From positions 321,001-385,000 of the forward strand of contig NZ_CP019389.1 in assembly GCF_001971785.1 (NCBI RefSeq): 64,000 nt of DNA, given 5' to 3'. Position 1 is the first letter of the stretch; each line of letters starts with the position of its first letter. This stretch comes from Seonamhaeicola sp. S2-3. Lineage in GTDB: Bacteria; Bacteroidota; Bacteroidia; Flavobacteriales; Flavobacteriaceae. Below are positions 1 to 7,022 of this stretch, piece by piece. The position numbers and the translations under genes were made by a program. The notes below the pieces were generated by a model. The model was not told where the DNA came from and did no database searches. It saw nothing but the letters and a program-made list of their open reading frames with translations.

Positions 1-482
1 ACAGCTTTTCTTTCTAACATTACAGCCCCCATACTCATAGAACAATGTAATAACATTCTAGCAACAATTTCATCATGAAACTCTTTATGCTTTATAGTTT
101 TGTTTACATTTCCAAATTGTTGCAACCAACACCCACAGGCTTTTATCTCTGGGTTATTTTGCAAAACATTAAGTTGTTTTTCAAATCTATTTAAAACGTT
201 AATATCATCGCCATCCATTCTAGCAATATATTGCCCTTTGGCTTCTTTAAAACCTATATTCAAACTATCAATAAGGCCTTTATTCTGTTGCTTTTCAATG
301 ATTCGTATTCTGTCATCTTTAAAATCTTTAACAATCTTTAAAGTATCATCTGTTGAACAGTCATCAATAACTAATACTTCAAAATCTTGTATGGTTTGAT
401 TTAAAACAGAATCTAAAGCTTCCTTTATAAAAGGCGCAACGTTATAAACAGGAAGTACAACAGATATTAAGGGTGTTTTCAT
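1..482 (-). CDS. Family 2 glycosyltransferase, N-terminal part (runs off left edge)
   Basis: About 160 N-terminal residues are visible before the gene leaves the window. The reading starts MKTPLISVVLPVYN, the usual first strand of a GT-A fold. The nucleotide-binding DDCSTDD and the metal-binding DGDD motif after ARM follow at the expected spacing. Such enzymes transfer a sugar from a nucleotide-sugar donor at the cytoplasmic face during polysaccharide or glycan assembly. The ATG overlaps the stop of the next gene upstream by 4 bp (ATGA), so the two glycosyltransferases are translationally coupled. Donor and acceptor cannot be read from sequence. Family assignment is firm; the role in the surface polysaccharide is inferred from context. 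Confidence 0.9.
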   Translation of the reverse strand, partial: MKTPLISVVLPVYNVAPFIKEALDSVLNQTIQDFEVLVIDDCSTDDTLKIVKDFKDDRIRIIEKQQNKGLIDSLNIGFKEAKGQYIARMDGDDINVLNRFEKQLNVLQNNPEIKACGCWLQQFGNVNKTIKHKEFHDEIVARMLLHCSMSMGAVMLERKA

Positions 483-1396
483 ATCCTGCCCAATATTAAA
501 ACTATTAAACTTTTTATTTTAAACGGCAACTTATGGAATGGATACGCTATAAAAGCCTTGTATAACAAATAGTATTGAGAACATTTTTTATTAGAAAATT
601 TAAGACGTTCAAACCGTTTTATGTAATAATTAGAAGCTAATGTCTTTATATAACTTTTAGAAAAGTTATCAATTTTAAGGCGCAGCTTTTTCCGTCGTTT
701 ATAGGCATTAACTATGGCATAAAAATGCCAATATTCGGCTTTATAAAGGTTCTCATTATTTGAAATACTATGTTCATGCACTCTATAGCGATACAAAACC
801 TTATCTAAAAACAAATGCTTACCCTGTTCTTCTAGTTTGTAATACAAATCTTGATCAACTGCCCGTTTCATAAAAGGATTTATGCCTCCAGATTGTGTAT
901 ATGCTTCTTGTTTAAAAGTAGCAAAATGAGTTAGTGCTCCCTTAGCATAGGTTAAATACGATTTTCCTTTAGGAATGTTACTTCCATAAAGACTTGGTTT
1001 AGTAAAATTCATTTCTAAATCAACAAACTCATATTTTGAGGTAACTATAGCAACATCTTTATTTTTAAGGTGTGCCTTAACCATAACCGCCAAAGCATCT
1101 GGAACCAAGGCATCATCAGGATCTAAAAAACCCAACAATTCACCTTTTGCAAAAGTTGCACACGCATGCTTAGTATAACCACAGCCTTTATTGGTTTCAT
1201 TTAAATATAATGTAAACCTATCATCACCTTTTATCAAATTATTAATAATTTCAATAGAATCATCTGTTGAAGCATCATCAACAATAATAGCCTCCCAATG
1301 GCTATAAGTTTGTGACACGATACTTTTATAGCAATCCTTAAAAAAATGTCCGTTATTATAATGGGCTATGAGAATAGAAAACAGAGGTTCATGCAT
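479..1396 (-). CDS. Family 2 glycosyltransferase
   Basis: A 305-residue GT-A glycosyltransferase. It opens MHEPLFSILIAHYNN, has VDDASTDD near residues 39-46 and the metal-binding DPDD at residues 92-95. The C-terminal third is basic and rich in Lys, Arg and Tyr, with no clear membrane segment. I chose the ATG at 1396 rather than an in-frame TTG six bases upstream. It overlaps the downstream glycosyltransferase by 4 bp, so both belong to one transcript and probably act on one surface polysaccharide, whose export genes lie at 4.8-11.2 kb on the same strand. Substrate unknown. Confidence 0.9.
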   Translation of the reverse strand: MHEPLFSILIAHYNNGHFFKDCYKSIVSQTYSHWEAIIVDDASTDDSIEIINNLIKGDDRFTLYLNETNKGCGYTKHACATFAKGELLGFLDPDDALVPDALAVMVKAHLKNKDVAIVTSKYEFVDLEMNFTKPSLYGSNIPKGKSYLTYAKGALTHFATFKQEAYTQSGGINPFMKRAVDQDLYYKLEEQGKHLFLDKVLYRYRVHEHSISNNENLYKAEYWHFYAIVNAYKRRKKLRLKIDNFSKSYIKTLASNYYIKRFERLKFSNKKCSQYYLLYKAFIAYPFHKLPFKIKSLIVLILGRI

Positions 1397-1457
1397 AAGC
1401 AATACGTATCTTGCTAAAATATAAATTATAATTAAAAATTTAATAGAATATATAACC

Positions 1458-1658
1458 TTAACTAGCTTTAGTATGCTCTAAACACGCCCATACATCTTCA
1501 CGGTCTAACATAAAATAATCACAATACGCTTTTATACTTATATAGCGGGTATGAGGCAAGTTATATTCTTCCCTAATATCTTTCATGATTTTTAGGGCTC
1601 CCTTATCACTTACCTCATTTAAACGCTCTATATGTTCTCTATATAAGTATAAACGCAC
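1458..1658 (-). CDS. Small conserved-type hypothetical protein
   Basis: A 66-residue ORF with a GTG start (no in-frame ATG before residue 25). It is predicted to be soluble and mostly helical, with a basic, aromatic middle (YISIKAYCDYF) and an acidic DREDVWACLEH end. The ISIKAYCDYF...DREDVW pattern resembles a short helix-turn-helix or excisionase-like recognition segment, but this is only a visual impression. It lies 61 bp upstream of the glycosyltransferase pair on the same strand and could share their transcript. No function can be assigned. Confidence 0.55.
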   Translation of the reverse strand: MRLYLYREHIERLNEVSDKGALKIMKDIREEYNLPHTRYISIKAYCDYFMLDREDVWACLEHTKAS

Positions 1659-1887
1659 AGTCTAGTTTCAATGTCTTACAAAAATAATACATGATATTAA
1701 TGCTTTCGTAACAACTTATTAGCAACTATTAACAAGAATACACACAACCAATTGTTTATCAATACATTAAAAACTTATAAACAATAAAAAGTCAATAATT
1801 TTTTAAATAAAAAATTCAAAAAAGAACTCACACAAAACCTTTATAACCAATCTTTTAAAACTGAGATTACTCACCCCATCCCCCTCT

Positions 1888-2335
1888 CACTTCTCACCTC
1901 TCACTTCTCACCACTCACTTCTCACCTCTCACCATTCACCACTCACCATTCACCATTCACTCCTCACCTCTCACCATTCACCATTCACTCCTCACCTCTC
2001 ACCATTCACCACTCACCATTCACTATTCACCATTCACCATTCACTCCTCACCTCTCACTTCTCACCACTCACTAATCACTCCTCACTCCTCACTCCTCAC
2101 TCCTCACTCCTCACTCCTCACTCCTCACTCCTCACCTCTCACTTCTCACTTCTCACCACTCACTAATCACCACTCACCATTCACCACTCACTTCTCACCT
2201 CTCACCATTCACTCCTCACCTCTCACTTCTCACCTCTCACCACTCACTAATCACTCCTCACCTCTCACCTCTCACCTCTCACCATTCACTATTCACCACT
2301 CACTTCTCACCACTCACCACTCACCATTCACTCCT
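1888..2335. repeat. 64-copy heptanucleotide array, CACNNNT family
   Basis: An uninterrupted tract of heptamers of the form CAC-YNY-T: CACTTCT, CACCTCT, CACCATT, CACCACT, CACTCCT, CACTAAT. The 448 bp equal exactly 64 units, and units checked at 1888, 2042, 2161 and 2329 are all in one register. The first three and last bases are almost invariant while the middle three vary, so this is not simple slippage of one sequence. There is no coding potential in keeping with neighbours. Smaller copies of the same family occur at 6673-6700 (inverted), 6974-7022 and 13984-14095. Confidence 0.95.
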
Positions 2336-2398
2336 ATAGATGTCCTATAGATGTCCTATGGATGTCCTATGGATGTCCTATGGTAATCCTATAAAGCC
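2333..2398. repeat. Six-copy 11-bp tandem repeat
   Basis: Six consecutive 11-mers: CCTATAGATGT twice, CCTATGGATGT twice, then CCTATGGTAAT and CCTATAAAGCC as degenerate end copies. It starts within the last heptamer of the preceding array, so the two arrays are fused. The 11-bp period is shared with the sequence-unrelated CCCTGTCGAAG repeats at 3590-3920 and 4362-4690. Confidence 0.9.
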
Positions 2399-2762
2399 AT
2401 ATTAAATAAACACAAAGGCATTTTAAAAAAAAGGACATCAAAAAACACTTATTTTAAAAACTTAAAAATCAAACACTTACACAAATAACACGGAACAAAA
2501 AGGAACTTTTAAACCCTTAAAAAGAAGAAAAAATGAAAAACAAGAAATAAACCTCTTAAACCGCCACAAACCAGAACTAAAAAAAATAGCAGTTCATTTT
2601 CACAATACATTTACACCATCGAATTAAAAAAACTGTTGAAACCAGGCCTTATAGGTGCACATGTAAGCGCTAAACTTCAAAAGTAAGTTTTAATCGAAAA
2701 AAATAAGTTTAACAGTATAGCCAAAAATTATCAGTGCTATACATAAAGTTTAATTATCAATT
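2399..2762. other. Non-coding A-rich interval
   Basis: About 360 bp of A-rich sequence between the 11-mer array and the next gene. I see no ORF, tRNA or strong hairpin. A weak dyad, ATAGC (2717-2721) with GCTAT, lies about 45 bp before the downstream start codon. A promoter is expected here, but no clear TTG-N19-TAnnTTTG match is visible. Confidence 0.4.
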
Positions 2763-3512
2763 ATGGCAAAATACAATTCCATATTTAAAGTAGAAGGAAC
2801 CATTGGAGATGTAACCTTCTACAAAGGCAAAGACGGATACTACGTACGTAACAAAGGAGGCGTTAACAAAAACCGTATTTTAAACGACCCTAATTATGCA
2901 AGAACACGCGAAAACCTATCAGAATTTGGTAATACTGCTACCAGTGGTAAACATATAAGGCGAGCTATTAGCAGCCTTATGGCCGATGCAAAAGATAATC
3001 GTATCACTTCTAGACTTACCAAAGTACTCAGTAAAGTAAAAAACGAAGATCTAACTTCGGCTAGAGGCCAACGCAACGTAGCCAACGGCCTCTCAACAGC
3101 CCTAGGTAAAGCCTGGTTAAAAGGATTCAACTTTAATACAAATGCCAAATTAGAGAGCGTGTTACTAGCAGAATACAGTTTAGATACCAGCTCTGGTGAA
3201 ATTATTATAACAGATTTCACCCCCAATCAACAATTAATGGTTCCTGACGGTGCTACACACATAAGCTTTAGTAGTGCGTTTTTAAATTTAGATTTAGAAA
3301 CCAACACCAAAGACTTACAAATAAGCCCCGTGGTAAACCTACCTATTAACGGAACCCCTACCACAGTAACATTAACACCACCAACACCCGCAACCGGGTC
3401 CGGACAAAACTTTTTCTTTTTAAAAGTAGCATTTTTTCAAGAGATTAATAGCGTACAATACCCACTCAGAAACGGCACATTCAACGCACTACAACTCATT
3501 GAAATTATTTAG
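2763..3512 (+). CDS. Hypothetical 249-residue protein, Bacteroidota type
   Basis: I do not recognise a characterised family. The protein starts MAKYNSIFKVEGTIGDVTF. Its N-terminal half is basic and helical (residues 35-115: many Lys/Arg, regular SSLMADAKDNRI-type helices). The C-terminal half (about 125-249) is beta-rich with a Pro/Thr stretch, LTPPTPATGSG, near residue 205. There is no signal peptide or membrane segment. It stands alone on the plus strand, upstream of a strong terminator, between the heptamer/11-mer arrays and the GIY-YIG repeat cluster, in an otherwise minus-strand locus. An uncharacterised, possibly DNA-binding or structural product is as far as the sequence goes. Confidence 0.7.
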   Translation: MAKYNSIFKVEGTIGDVTFYKGKDGYYVRNKGGVNKNRILNDPNYARTRENLSEFGNTATSGKHIRRAISSLMADAKDNRITSRLTKVLSKVKNEDLTSARGQRNVANGLSTALGKAWLKGFNFNTNAKLESVLLAEYSLDTSSGEIIITDFTPNQQLMVPDGATHISFSSAFLNLDLETNTKDLQISPVVNLPINGTPTTVTLTPPTPATGSGQNFFFLKVAFFQEINSVQYPLRNGTFNALQLIEII

Positions 3513-3534
3513 AAAGGTGTTATTGTAACCAAAA

Positions 3535-3566
3535 AAAAAAACGGATGCACAAGCATCCGTTTTTTG
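3535..3566. terminator. Intrinsic terminator after the 249-aa gene
   Basis: Perfect 8-bp stem ACGGATGC / GCATCCGT with loop ACAA (3541-3560), preceded by ten A and followed by five T. It works in either direction and closes the plus-strand gene ending at 3512. Confidence 0.9.
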
Positions 3567-3589
3567 CATTATAATTATCAAACCAAACT

Positions 3590-3920
3590 TGTCAGACTGA
3601 GCTATGTCAGACTGAGCCTGTCGAAGTCTTGTCGAAGCCCTGTCGAAGCCCTGTCGAAGCCCTACCAAAGCCCAAATGTCAGACTGAGCCTGTCGAAGTC
3701 TTGCCGAAGCCCAAATGTCAGACTGAGCTTGTCGAAGTCTTGCCGAAGCCTTGTCGAAGCCTTGTCGAAGCCCTACCAAAGCCCTACCAAAGCCCCATCA
3801 AAGCCCCAACTGTCAGACTGAGCCTTTAGGGCTGAGCTTGTCGAAGCCCTGTCGAAACCCCATCAAAGTCCAACTGTCAGGCTGAGCCTGTCGAAGCCCC
3901 CTCGAAGCCCTGCCGAAGTC
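3590..3920. repeat. Composite repeat cluster: TGTCAGACTGAGCCTGTCGAAG heads with 11-bp CCCTGTCGAAG tails
   Basis: Several 'head' copies (TGTCAGACTGAG followed by CYTGTCGAAG) are each followed by a variable run of 11-bp units of the form CCCTGTCGAAG, with variants CCCTACCAAAG and CCCCATCAAAG. Apparent ORFs across this block are only translations of the 11-mer in rotating frames. The cluster ends 15 bp from the stop codon of the GIY-YIG gene. Related copies lie at 4269-4308 (inverted), 4362-4690, and a decayed one at 44089-44114. Confidence 0.9.
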
Positions 3921-3934
3921 CCCCCCTCTTTTAT

Positions 3935-4246
3935 CTACTCCCCTTCCCCCTTACCATATTCCGTATAATTTTTAGAATATTGCACCAACCGATTCCAATC
4001 GCCATCAATCAATGCTTGTTTTTTTCTTCTACTCCATCCTTTAATTTTTTTCTCAAACATAATAGCTTGAGAAGGGTCTGTAAACATTTCATACCAAACC
4101 AACGCTACAGGGCGTCTTTTATAAGTATAAGCATTTTTATCGGTTCCCGCATTATGTTCATATAATCTCCGTTCTAGATTATTTGTAAACCCAGTATAAA
4201 ATGAATCATCTTTACATTTAACGATGTAAACAAAAAAACTTTTCAT
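3935..4246 (-). CDS. GIY-YIG family nuclease (YhbQ/UPF0213-like)
   Basis: A 103-residue single-domain protein. VYI (residues 6-8) and YTG (18-20) form the GIY-YIG core. RRLYEHN near 26-32 carries the catalytic Arg, and the Glu of MFEKKIKG near 64 is the metal ligand, followed by the basic WSRRKK. The family cleaves DNA with one divalent metal; stand-alone members of this size are common in Bacteroidota, but their substrates are mostly unknown. Both flanks are repeats within 15-25 bp: the 3' end adjoins the 3590-3920 cluster and the 5' end adjoins an inverted copy at 4269-4308. This makes the gene the core of a compact gene-plus-repeats unit inside a polysaccharide locus. A mobile or repeat-maintaining role is inference. 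Confidence 0.9.
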   Translation of the reverse strand: MKSFFVYIVKCKDDSFYTGFTNNLERRLYEHNAGTDKNAYTYKRRPVALVWYEMFTDPSQAIMFEKKIKGWSRRKKQALIDGDWNRLVQYSKNYTEYGKGEGE

Positions 4247-4268
4247 TATTTTTTACGTTTCTTGATAA

Positions 4269-4308
4269 GCTTCGTCAAGCTCAGCTTCGTCAAGCTCAGC
4301 TTGACACA
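4269..4308. repeat. Inverted copy of the GTCGAAG-type repeat
   Basis: Two copies of CTTCGTCAAGCTCAG followed by CTTGACA. Read on the minus strand this is TGTCAAGCTGAGCTTGACGAAG, matching the head unit of the 3590-3920 cluster. It therefore lies in opposite orientation to the copies on the other side of the GIY-YIG gene, 23 bp from its start codon. Confidence 0.8.
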
Positions 4309-4361
4309 CTTAACTAACCAATTATTTATTTTATTGTTTCATTTCCCTCACCAAATTCACC

Positions 4362-4690
4362 ATATCAGACTGAGTCTTTAGGACTGAGCCTTTAGGACTG
4401 AGCTATGTCAAACTGAGCCTGTCGAAGCCTTGCCAAAGTCCCTCTGTCAGACTGAGCTTGTCGAAGTCCTGTCGAAGCCCTGTCAAAGCCCTGTCGAAAC
4501 CCCATCAAAGTCCCAACTGTCAGGCTGAGCCTGTCGAAGCCCTATCGAAGCCCAAATGTCAGACTGAGCTATGTCAGGCTGAGCCTGTCGAAGCCCTGCC
4601 GAAGCCCTGCCGAAGCCCTGCCGAAGCCCTGTCGAAACCCCATCAAAGTCCAACTGTCAGGCTGAGCCTGTCGAAGCCCTATCGAAGTCC
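4362..4690. repeat. Second composite 11-bp repeat cluster
   Basis: The same head and tail units as 3590-3920, in the same orientation: five or more heads (TGTCAGACTGAGCTTGTCG and variants such as ACTGAGCCTTTAGG) with runs of CCCTGCCGAAG/CCCTGTCGAAG, including three identical CCCTGCCGAAG units near 4593-4625. About 70 bp of unremarkable sequence separate it from the methyltransferase stop codon at 4770. Confidence 0.9.
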
Positions 4691-4769
4691 CCCCCCAATC
4701 AAACAAAATATACGTTATTATAATAAGCTATAAGAACAGAAAATAATATCACAAAATTTAGTTATTAAA

Positions 4770-5426
4770 TCAAGAAGATTTTCTTAACACCAGAGTATAT
4801 CCTGTTTTTGTAAATAAAGATTCTGACAATCTAATAAGTGTACCCAATTTATATAATATTTTTTGTACAAATTTAGACTCTCTTCTAAATCTAATATTCT
4901 CATTTAATGGACCATAACGATATTGTATCCGTTCAACAGAATATTGTTCAGAGATTGAAGCTCTTGTGGGGTTTCGTCCTAATTTGGTTAAATATTTAAC
5001 AAAACTTTCAGGCGGATAGGGCTTAATATGCGATAGATCATCATAAAACCCACTCCATAATAATGGAGCTGATATAACAATAACACCACCCACCTTGCAG
5101 CAACGATCTAATTCTTTTAAGGTATCATATACCTCTTGTGGCTGAAGATGTTCAATGACATGACTCATATGTATTACGTCAAACATTTCATCCTCAAAAG
5201 GAAGTTGTGGCAATCGTCCCTGAACCGTATTTGGATATTTATCTTTAAGCCGTTTAGCACTATCAGGGTTTCCTTCAAATAGAAAAAAATCAGTCCTATT
5301 ACAATATTTTGCAAAACTACCATCTCCTGGGCCAATATCAAGTACAATACTATCGGTCTCGATAAGCTCTTTAGCTATATCAAAAAACGGTTCTCTCTGA
5401 TGCGTTATATATTTTTTATCTATCAT
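4770..5426 (-). CDS. Class I SAM-dependent methyltransferase
   Basis: A 218-residue Methyltransf_11/25-type enzyme. Motif I VLDIGPGDG is at residues 28-36. The acidic ribose-binding position is FEGN near 49-52, and MSHVIEHL near 87-94 is the typical post-motif of small-molecule methyltransferases. The start overlaps the end of the ABC ATPase gene by 11 bp, so the two are tightly coupled. In ABC-exported polysaccharides a methyltransferase can cap the non-reducing end, the mark then recognised by the Wzt C-terminal domain. The gene position fits that, but the substrate is not shown by sequence. Confidence 0.88.
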   Translation of the reverse strand: MIDKKYITHQREPFFDIAKELIETDSIVLDIGPGDGSFAKYCNRTDFFLFEGNPDSAKRLKDKYPNTVQGRLPQLPFEDEMFDVIHMSHVIEHLQPQEVYDTLKELDRCCKVGGVIVISAPLLWSGFYDDLSHIKPYPPESFVKYLTKLGRNPTRASISEQYSVERIQYRYGPLNENIRFRRESKFVQKILYKLGTLIRLSESLFTKTGYTLVLRKSS

Positions 5427-6666
5427 TTAAATACCACTTTGCATTTGCTATAACAGGAAAATTTCTATACTCAGCTATATGTTCTTTTTTAAATCCACCT
5501 TCTAATACTTTTACCCGTAATATAGAAGAAAAAAAATCAAAAGTAATCGCTCCAGAACCTATCCATAATGAGATATTATAATCACCTTGTATGAGAGGTA
5601 ATTCCTTTACGGCACCTGTAATCCGATTAATTCCCTTATGCAGTACCAACTGTTCATTAGTATGACCACTGTAAATTTGGTAGATAGGTACTTCTTGGTT
5701 TGATTTAAAACTGACTGCAATATCAACTTGCTTCTCCACATTTGAAACAATTTCATAATAAAAATTGAAAGTTGTTCCAGTTTTAATCTGGGAAGTGATT
5801 TTAAATTTTTTAATATAAACCAGTTTATCTAAAGGTATTTGTGAAACTTCAAATTCCGTCGAATAAATATGAGAATCCATACTTAAGTAGTTATCAACGA
5901 CTTTTTCAACACTTCCATCTTTTATGATATTGCCATTTTGCAATAGAATAGCTCTTGAACACAAGCTTTTAACCGCTGCCATATTATGACTCACAAACAA
6001 AACCGTTCTACCGCCACCTCTACTTATGTCTTGCATTTTCCCAATAGCTTTCTTTTGAAATTCGGCATCACCAACAGCCAAAACCTCATCAATGATTAAA
6101 ATATCGGGTTCTAAAAAAGCTGCTACCGCAAAGGCTAACCTAACTGTCATACCTGAGGAATAACGTTTTACAGGGGTATCTATATAACGCTCACAACCGC
6201 TAAACTCAATAATCTCATCAATTTTAGAGCTTATTTCCTTTTTGGTCATACCTAAAATAGCGCCGTTAAGATATATATTTTCTCTACCAGTAAGTTCAGC
6301 ATGAAACCCTGTTCCAACTTCTAAAAGAGATGCTACAGTTCCTTTAGATTTTACGCAACCCGTTGTAGGACTTGTTATTTTAGATAGTATTTTAAGCAAC
6401 GTAGATTTACCTGCACCATTTTTACCAATAATACCTAATACTTCGCCCTGTTTAACTTCAAAATTAATATCCTTTAAGGCCCATACGTAATTAGAATTAG
6501 CTTTGGCAGTTCTATCATTTTCTTCTCCTATCTTTTGAAACGGATCTGCTTTTCCTCTTATACCATACCACCATCGCTTTAAATCATCTTTAACGGTACC
6601 CGTACCAATAACACCTAGCCGGTATTGCTTACTTAAATTTTCAACTTTTAATATAATATCACTCAT
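5416..6666 (-). CDS. Polysaccharide ABC exporter ATPase with C-terminal substrate domain (Wzt-like)
   Basis: A 416-residue ATPase. The nucleotide-binding domain covers residues 1-260: Walker A GKNGAGKST (81-89), signature YSSGM (169-173), Walker B ILIIDE (189-194) and the switch His in LFVSHNMAAV. Residues about 270-416 form a beta-sandwich tail of the Wzt C-terminal type, which in O-antigen exporters binds the modified chain terminus. It pairs with the permease at 7023-7886, although the two genes are separated by about 350 bp holding a truncated gene and heptamer repeats. The ATG at 6666 is 6 bp from the first inverted heptamer. Confidence 0.93.
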   Translation of the reverse strand: MSDIILKVENLSKQYRLGVIGTGTVKDDLKRWWYGIRGKADPFQKIGEENDRTAKANSNYVWALKDINFEVKQGEVLGIIGKNGAGKSTLLKILSKITSPTTGCVKSKGTVASLLEVGTGFHAELTGRENIYLNGAILGMTKKEISSKIDEIIEFSGCERYIDTPVKRYSSGMTVRLAFAVAAFLEPDILIIDEVLAVGDAEFQKKAIGKMQDISRGGGRTVLFVSHNMAAVKSLCSRAILLQNGNIIKDGSVEKVVDNYLSMDSHIYSTEFEVSQIPLDKLVYIKKFKITSQIKTGTTFNFYYEIVSNVEKQVDIAVSFKSNQEVPIYQIYSGHTNEQLVLHKGINRITGAVKELPLIQGDYNISLWIGSGAITFDFFSSILRVKVLEGGFKKEHIAEYRNFPVIANAKWYLNDR

Positions 6667-6672
6667 TATTTA

Positions 6673-6700
6673 GTGAAAAGTGAGTAGTGAAATGTGAATA
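6673..6700. repeat. Four inverted heptamers (GTGAAAA type)
   Basis: GTGAAAA, GTGAGTA, GTGAAAT, GTGAATA in register on the plus strand. On the minus strand these read as TTCAC-containing heptamers, so they are an inverted copy of the family at 1888-2335 and 6974-7022. They lie 70 bp beyond the stop of the truncated four-helix-bundle gene. Confidence 0.8.
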
Positions 6701-6769
6701 GTCACAAATCAAAACTAATTATTTTTATTTTCTATATAATTTCTAAAACCTAAAAGCAATGTTTTGCTT

Positions 6770-6949
6770 TCAATCATCACTTTTTCTTGATGCACCTTCA
6801 GCTATATTAGAAGGAATAGACACTGCAGCTCTTCGCATTTGACTCACCAAACCATATTTTTCATCAGAAGGAAACTGAGAAGTTAAACTATAAACAAGCT
6901 CAACCAAATCCATACTCTTTTTCCAAACATCCAATTCTTTATGATCCAT
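6770..6949 (-). pseudogene. Truncated four-helix-bundle (23S rRNA IVS / S23) protein
   Basis: A 59-residue reading starting MDHKELDVWKKSMDLVELVY and continuing ...SQMRRAAVSIPSNIAEGASR before an early stop. This is the highly recognisable N-terminal half of the 23S-intervening-sequence four-helix-bundle family, which is usually about 115-125 residues. The last two helices are missing, and no continuation is visible in the other frames down to 6700. It sits between the Wzm-like permease and Wzt-like ATPase genes, with a heptamer array 25 bp before its start (6974-7022) and inverted heptamers after it (6673-6700). Likely a decayed insertion; translation of the fragment cannot be excluded. Confidence 0.75.
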
Positions 6950-6973
6950 AACAAACTATTACTATTCTCTATT

Positions 6974-7022
6974 CACCACTCACTACTAACTTCTCACCAT
7001 TCACTACTCACTATTCACTACT
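6974..7022. repeat. Seven-copy heptamer array
   Basis: CACCACT, CACTACT, AACTTCT, CACCATT, CACTACT, CACTATT, CACTACT in one register. It ends exactly at the stop codon of the permease gene (7023-7025). Same family as 1888-2335. Confidence 0.88.

Noticed and set aside
1888-2335. CRISPR array
   Set aside because: Units are 7 bp and contiguous; there are no repeat-spacer units of CRISPR size and no cas genes.
3489-3829. Several overlapping ORFs on both strands of the repeat clusters (also 4458-4733)
   Set aside because: They translate the 11-bp repeat in rotating frames (KPCRSPVEALPKP-like) and have no independent coding signal.
3590-4690. CRISPR-like array beside a nuclease
   Set aside because: Heads are irregularly spaced, tails are themselves repeats rather than unique spacers, and no cas genes are present.
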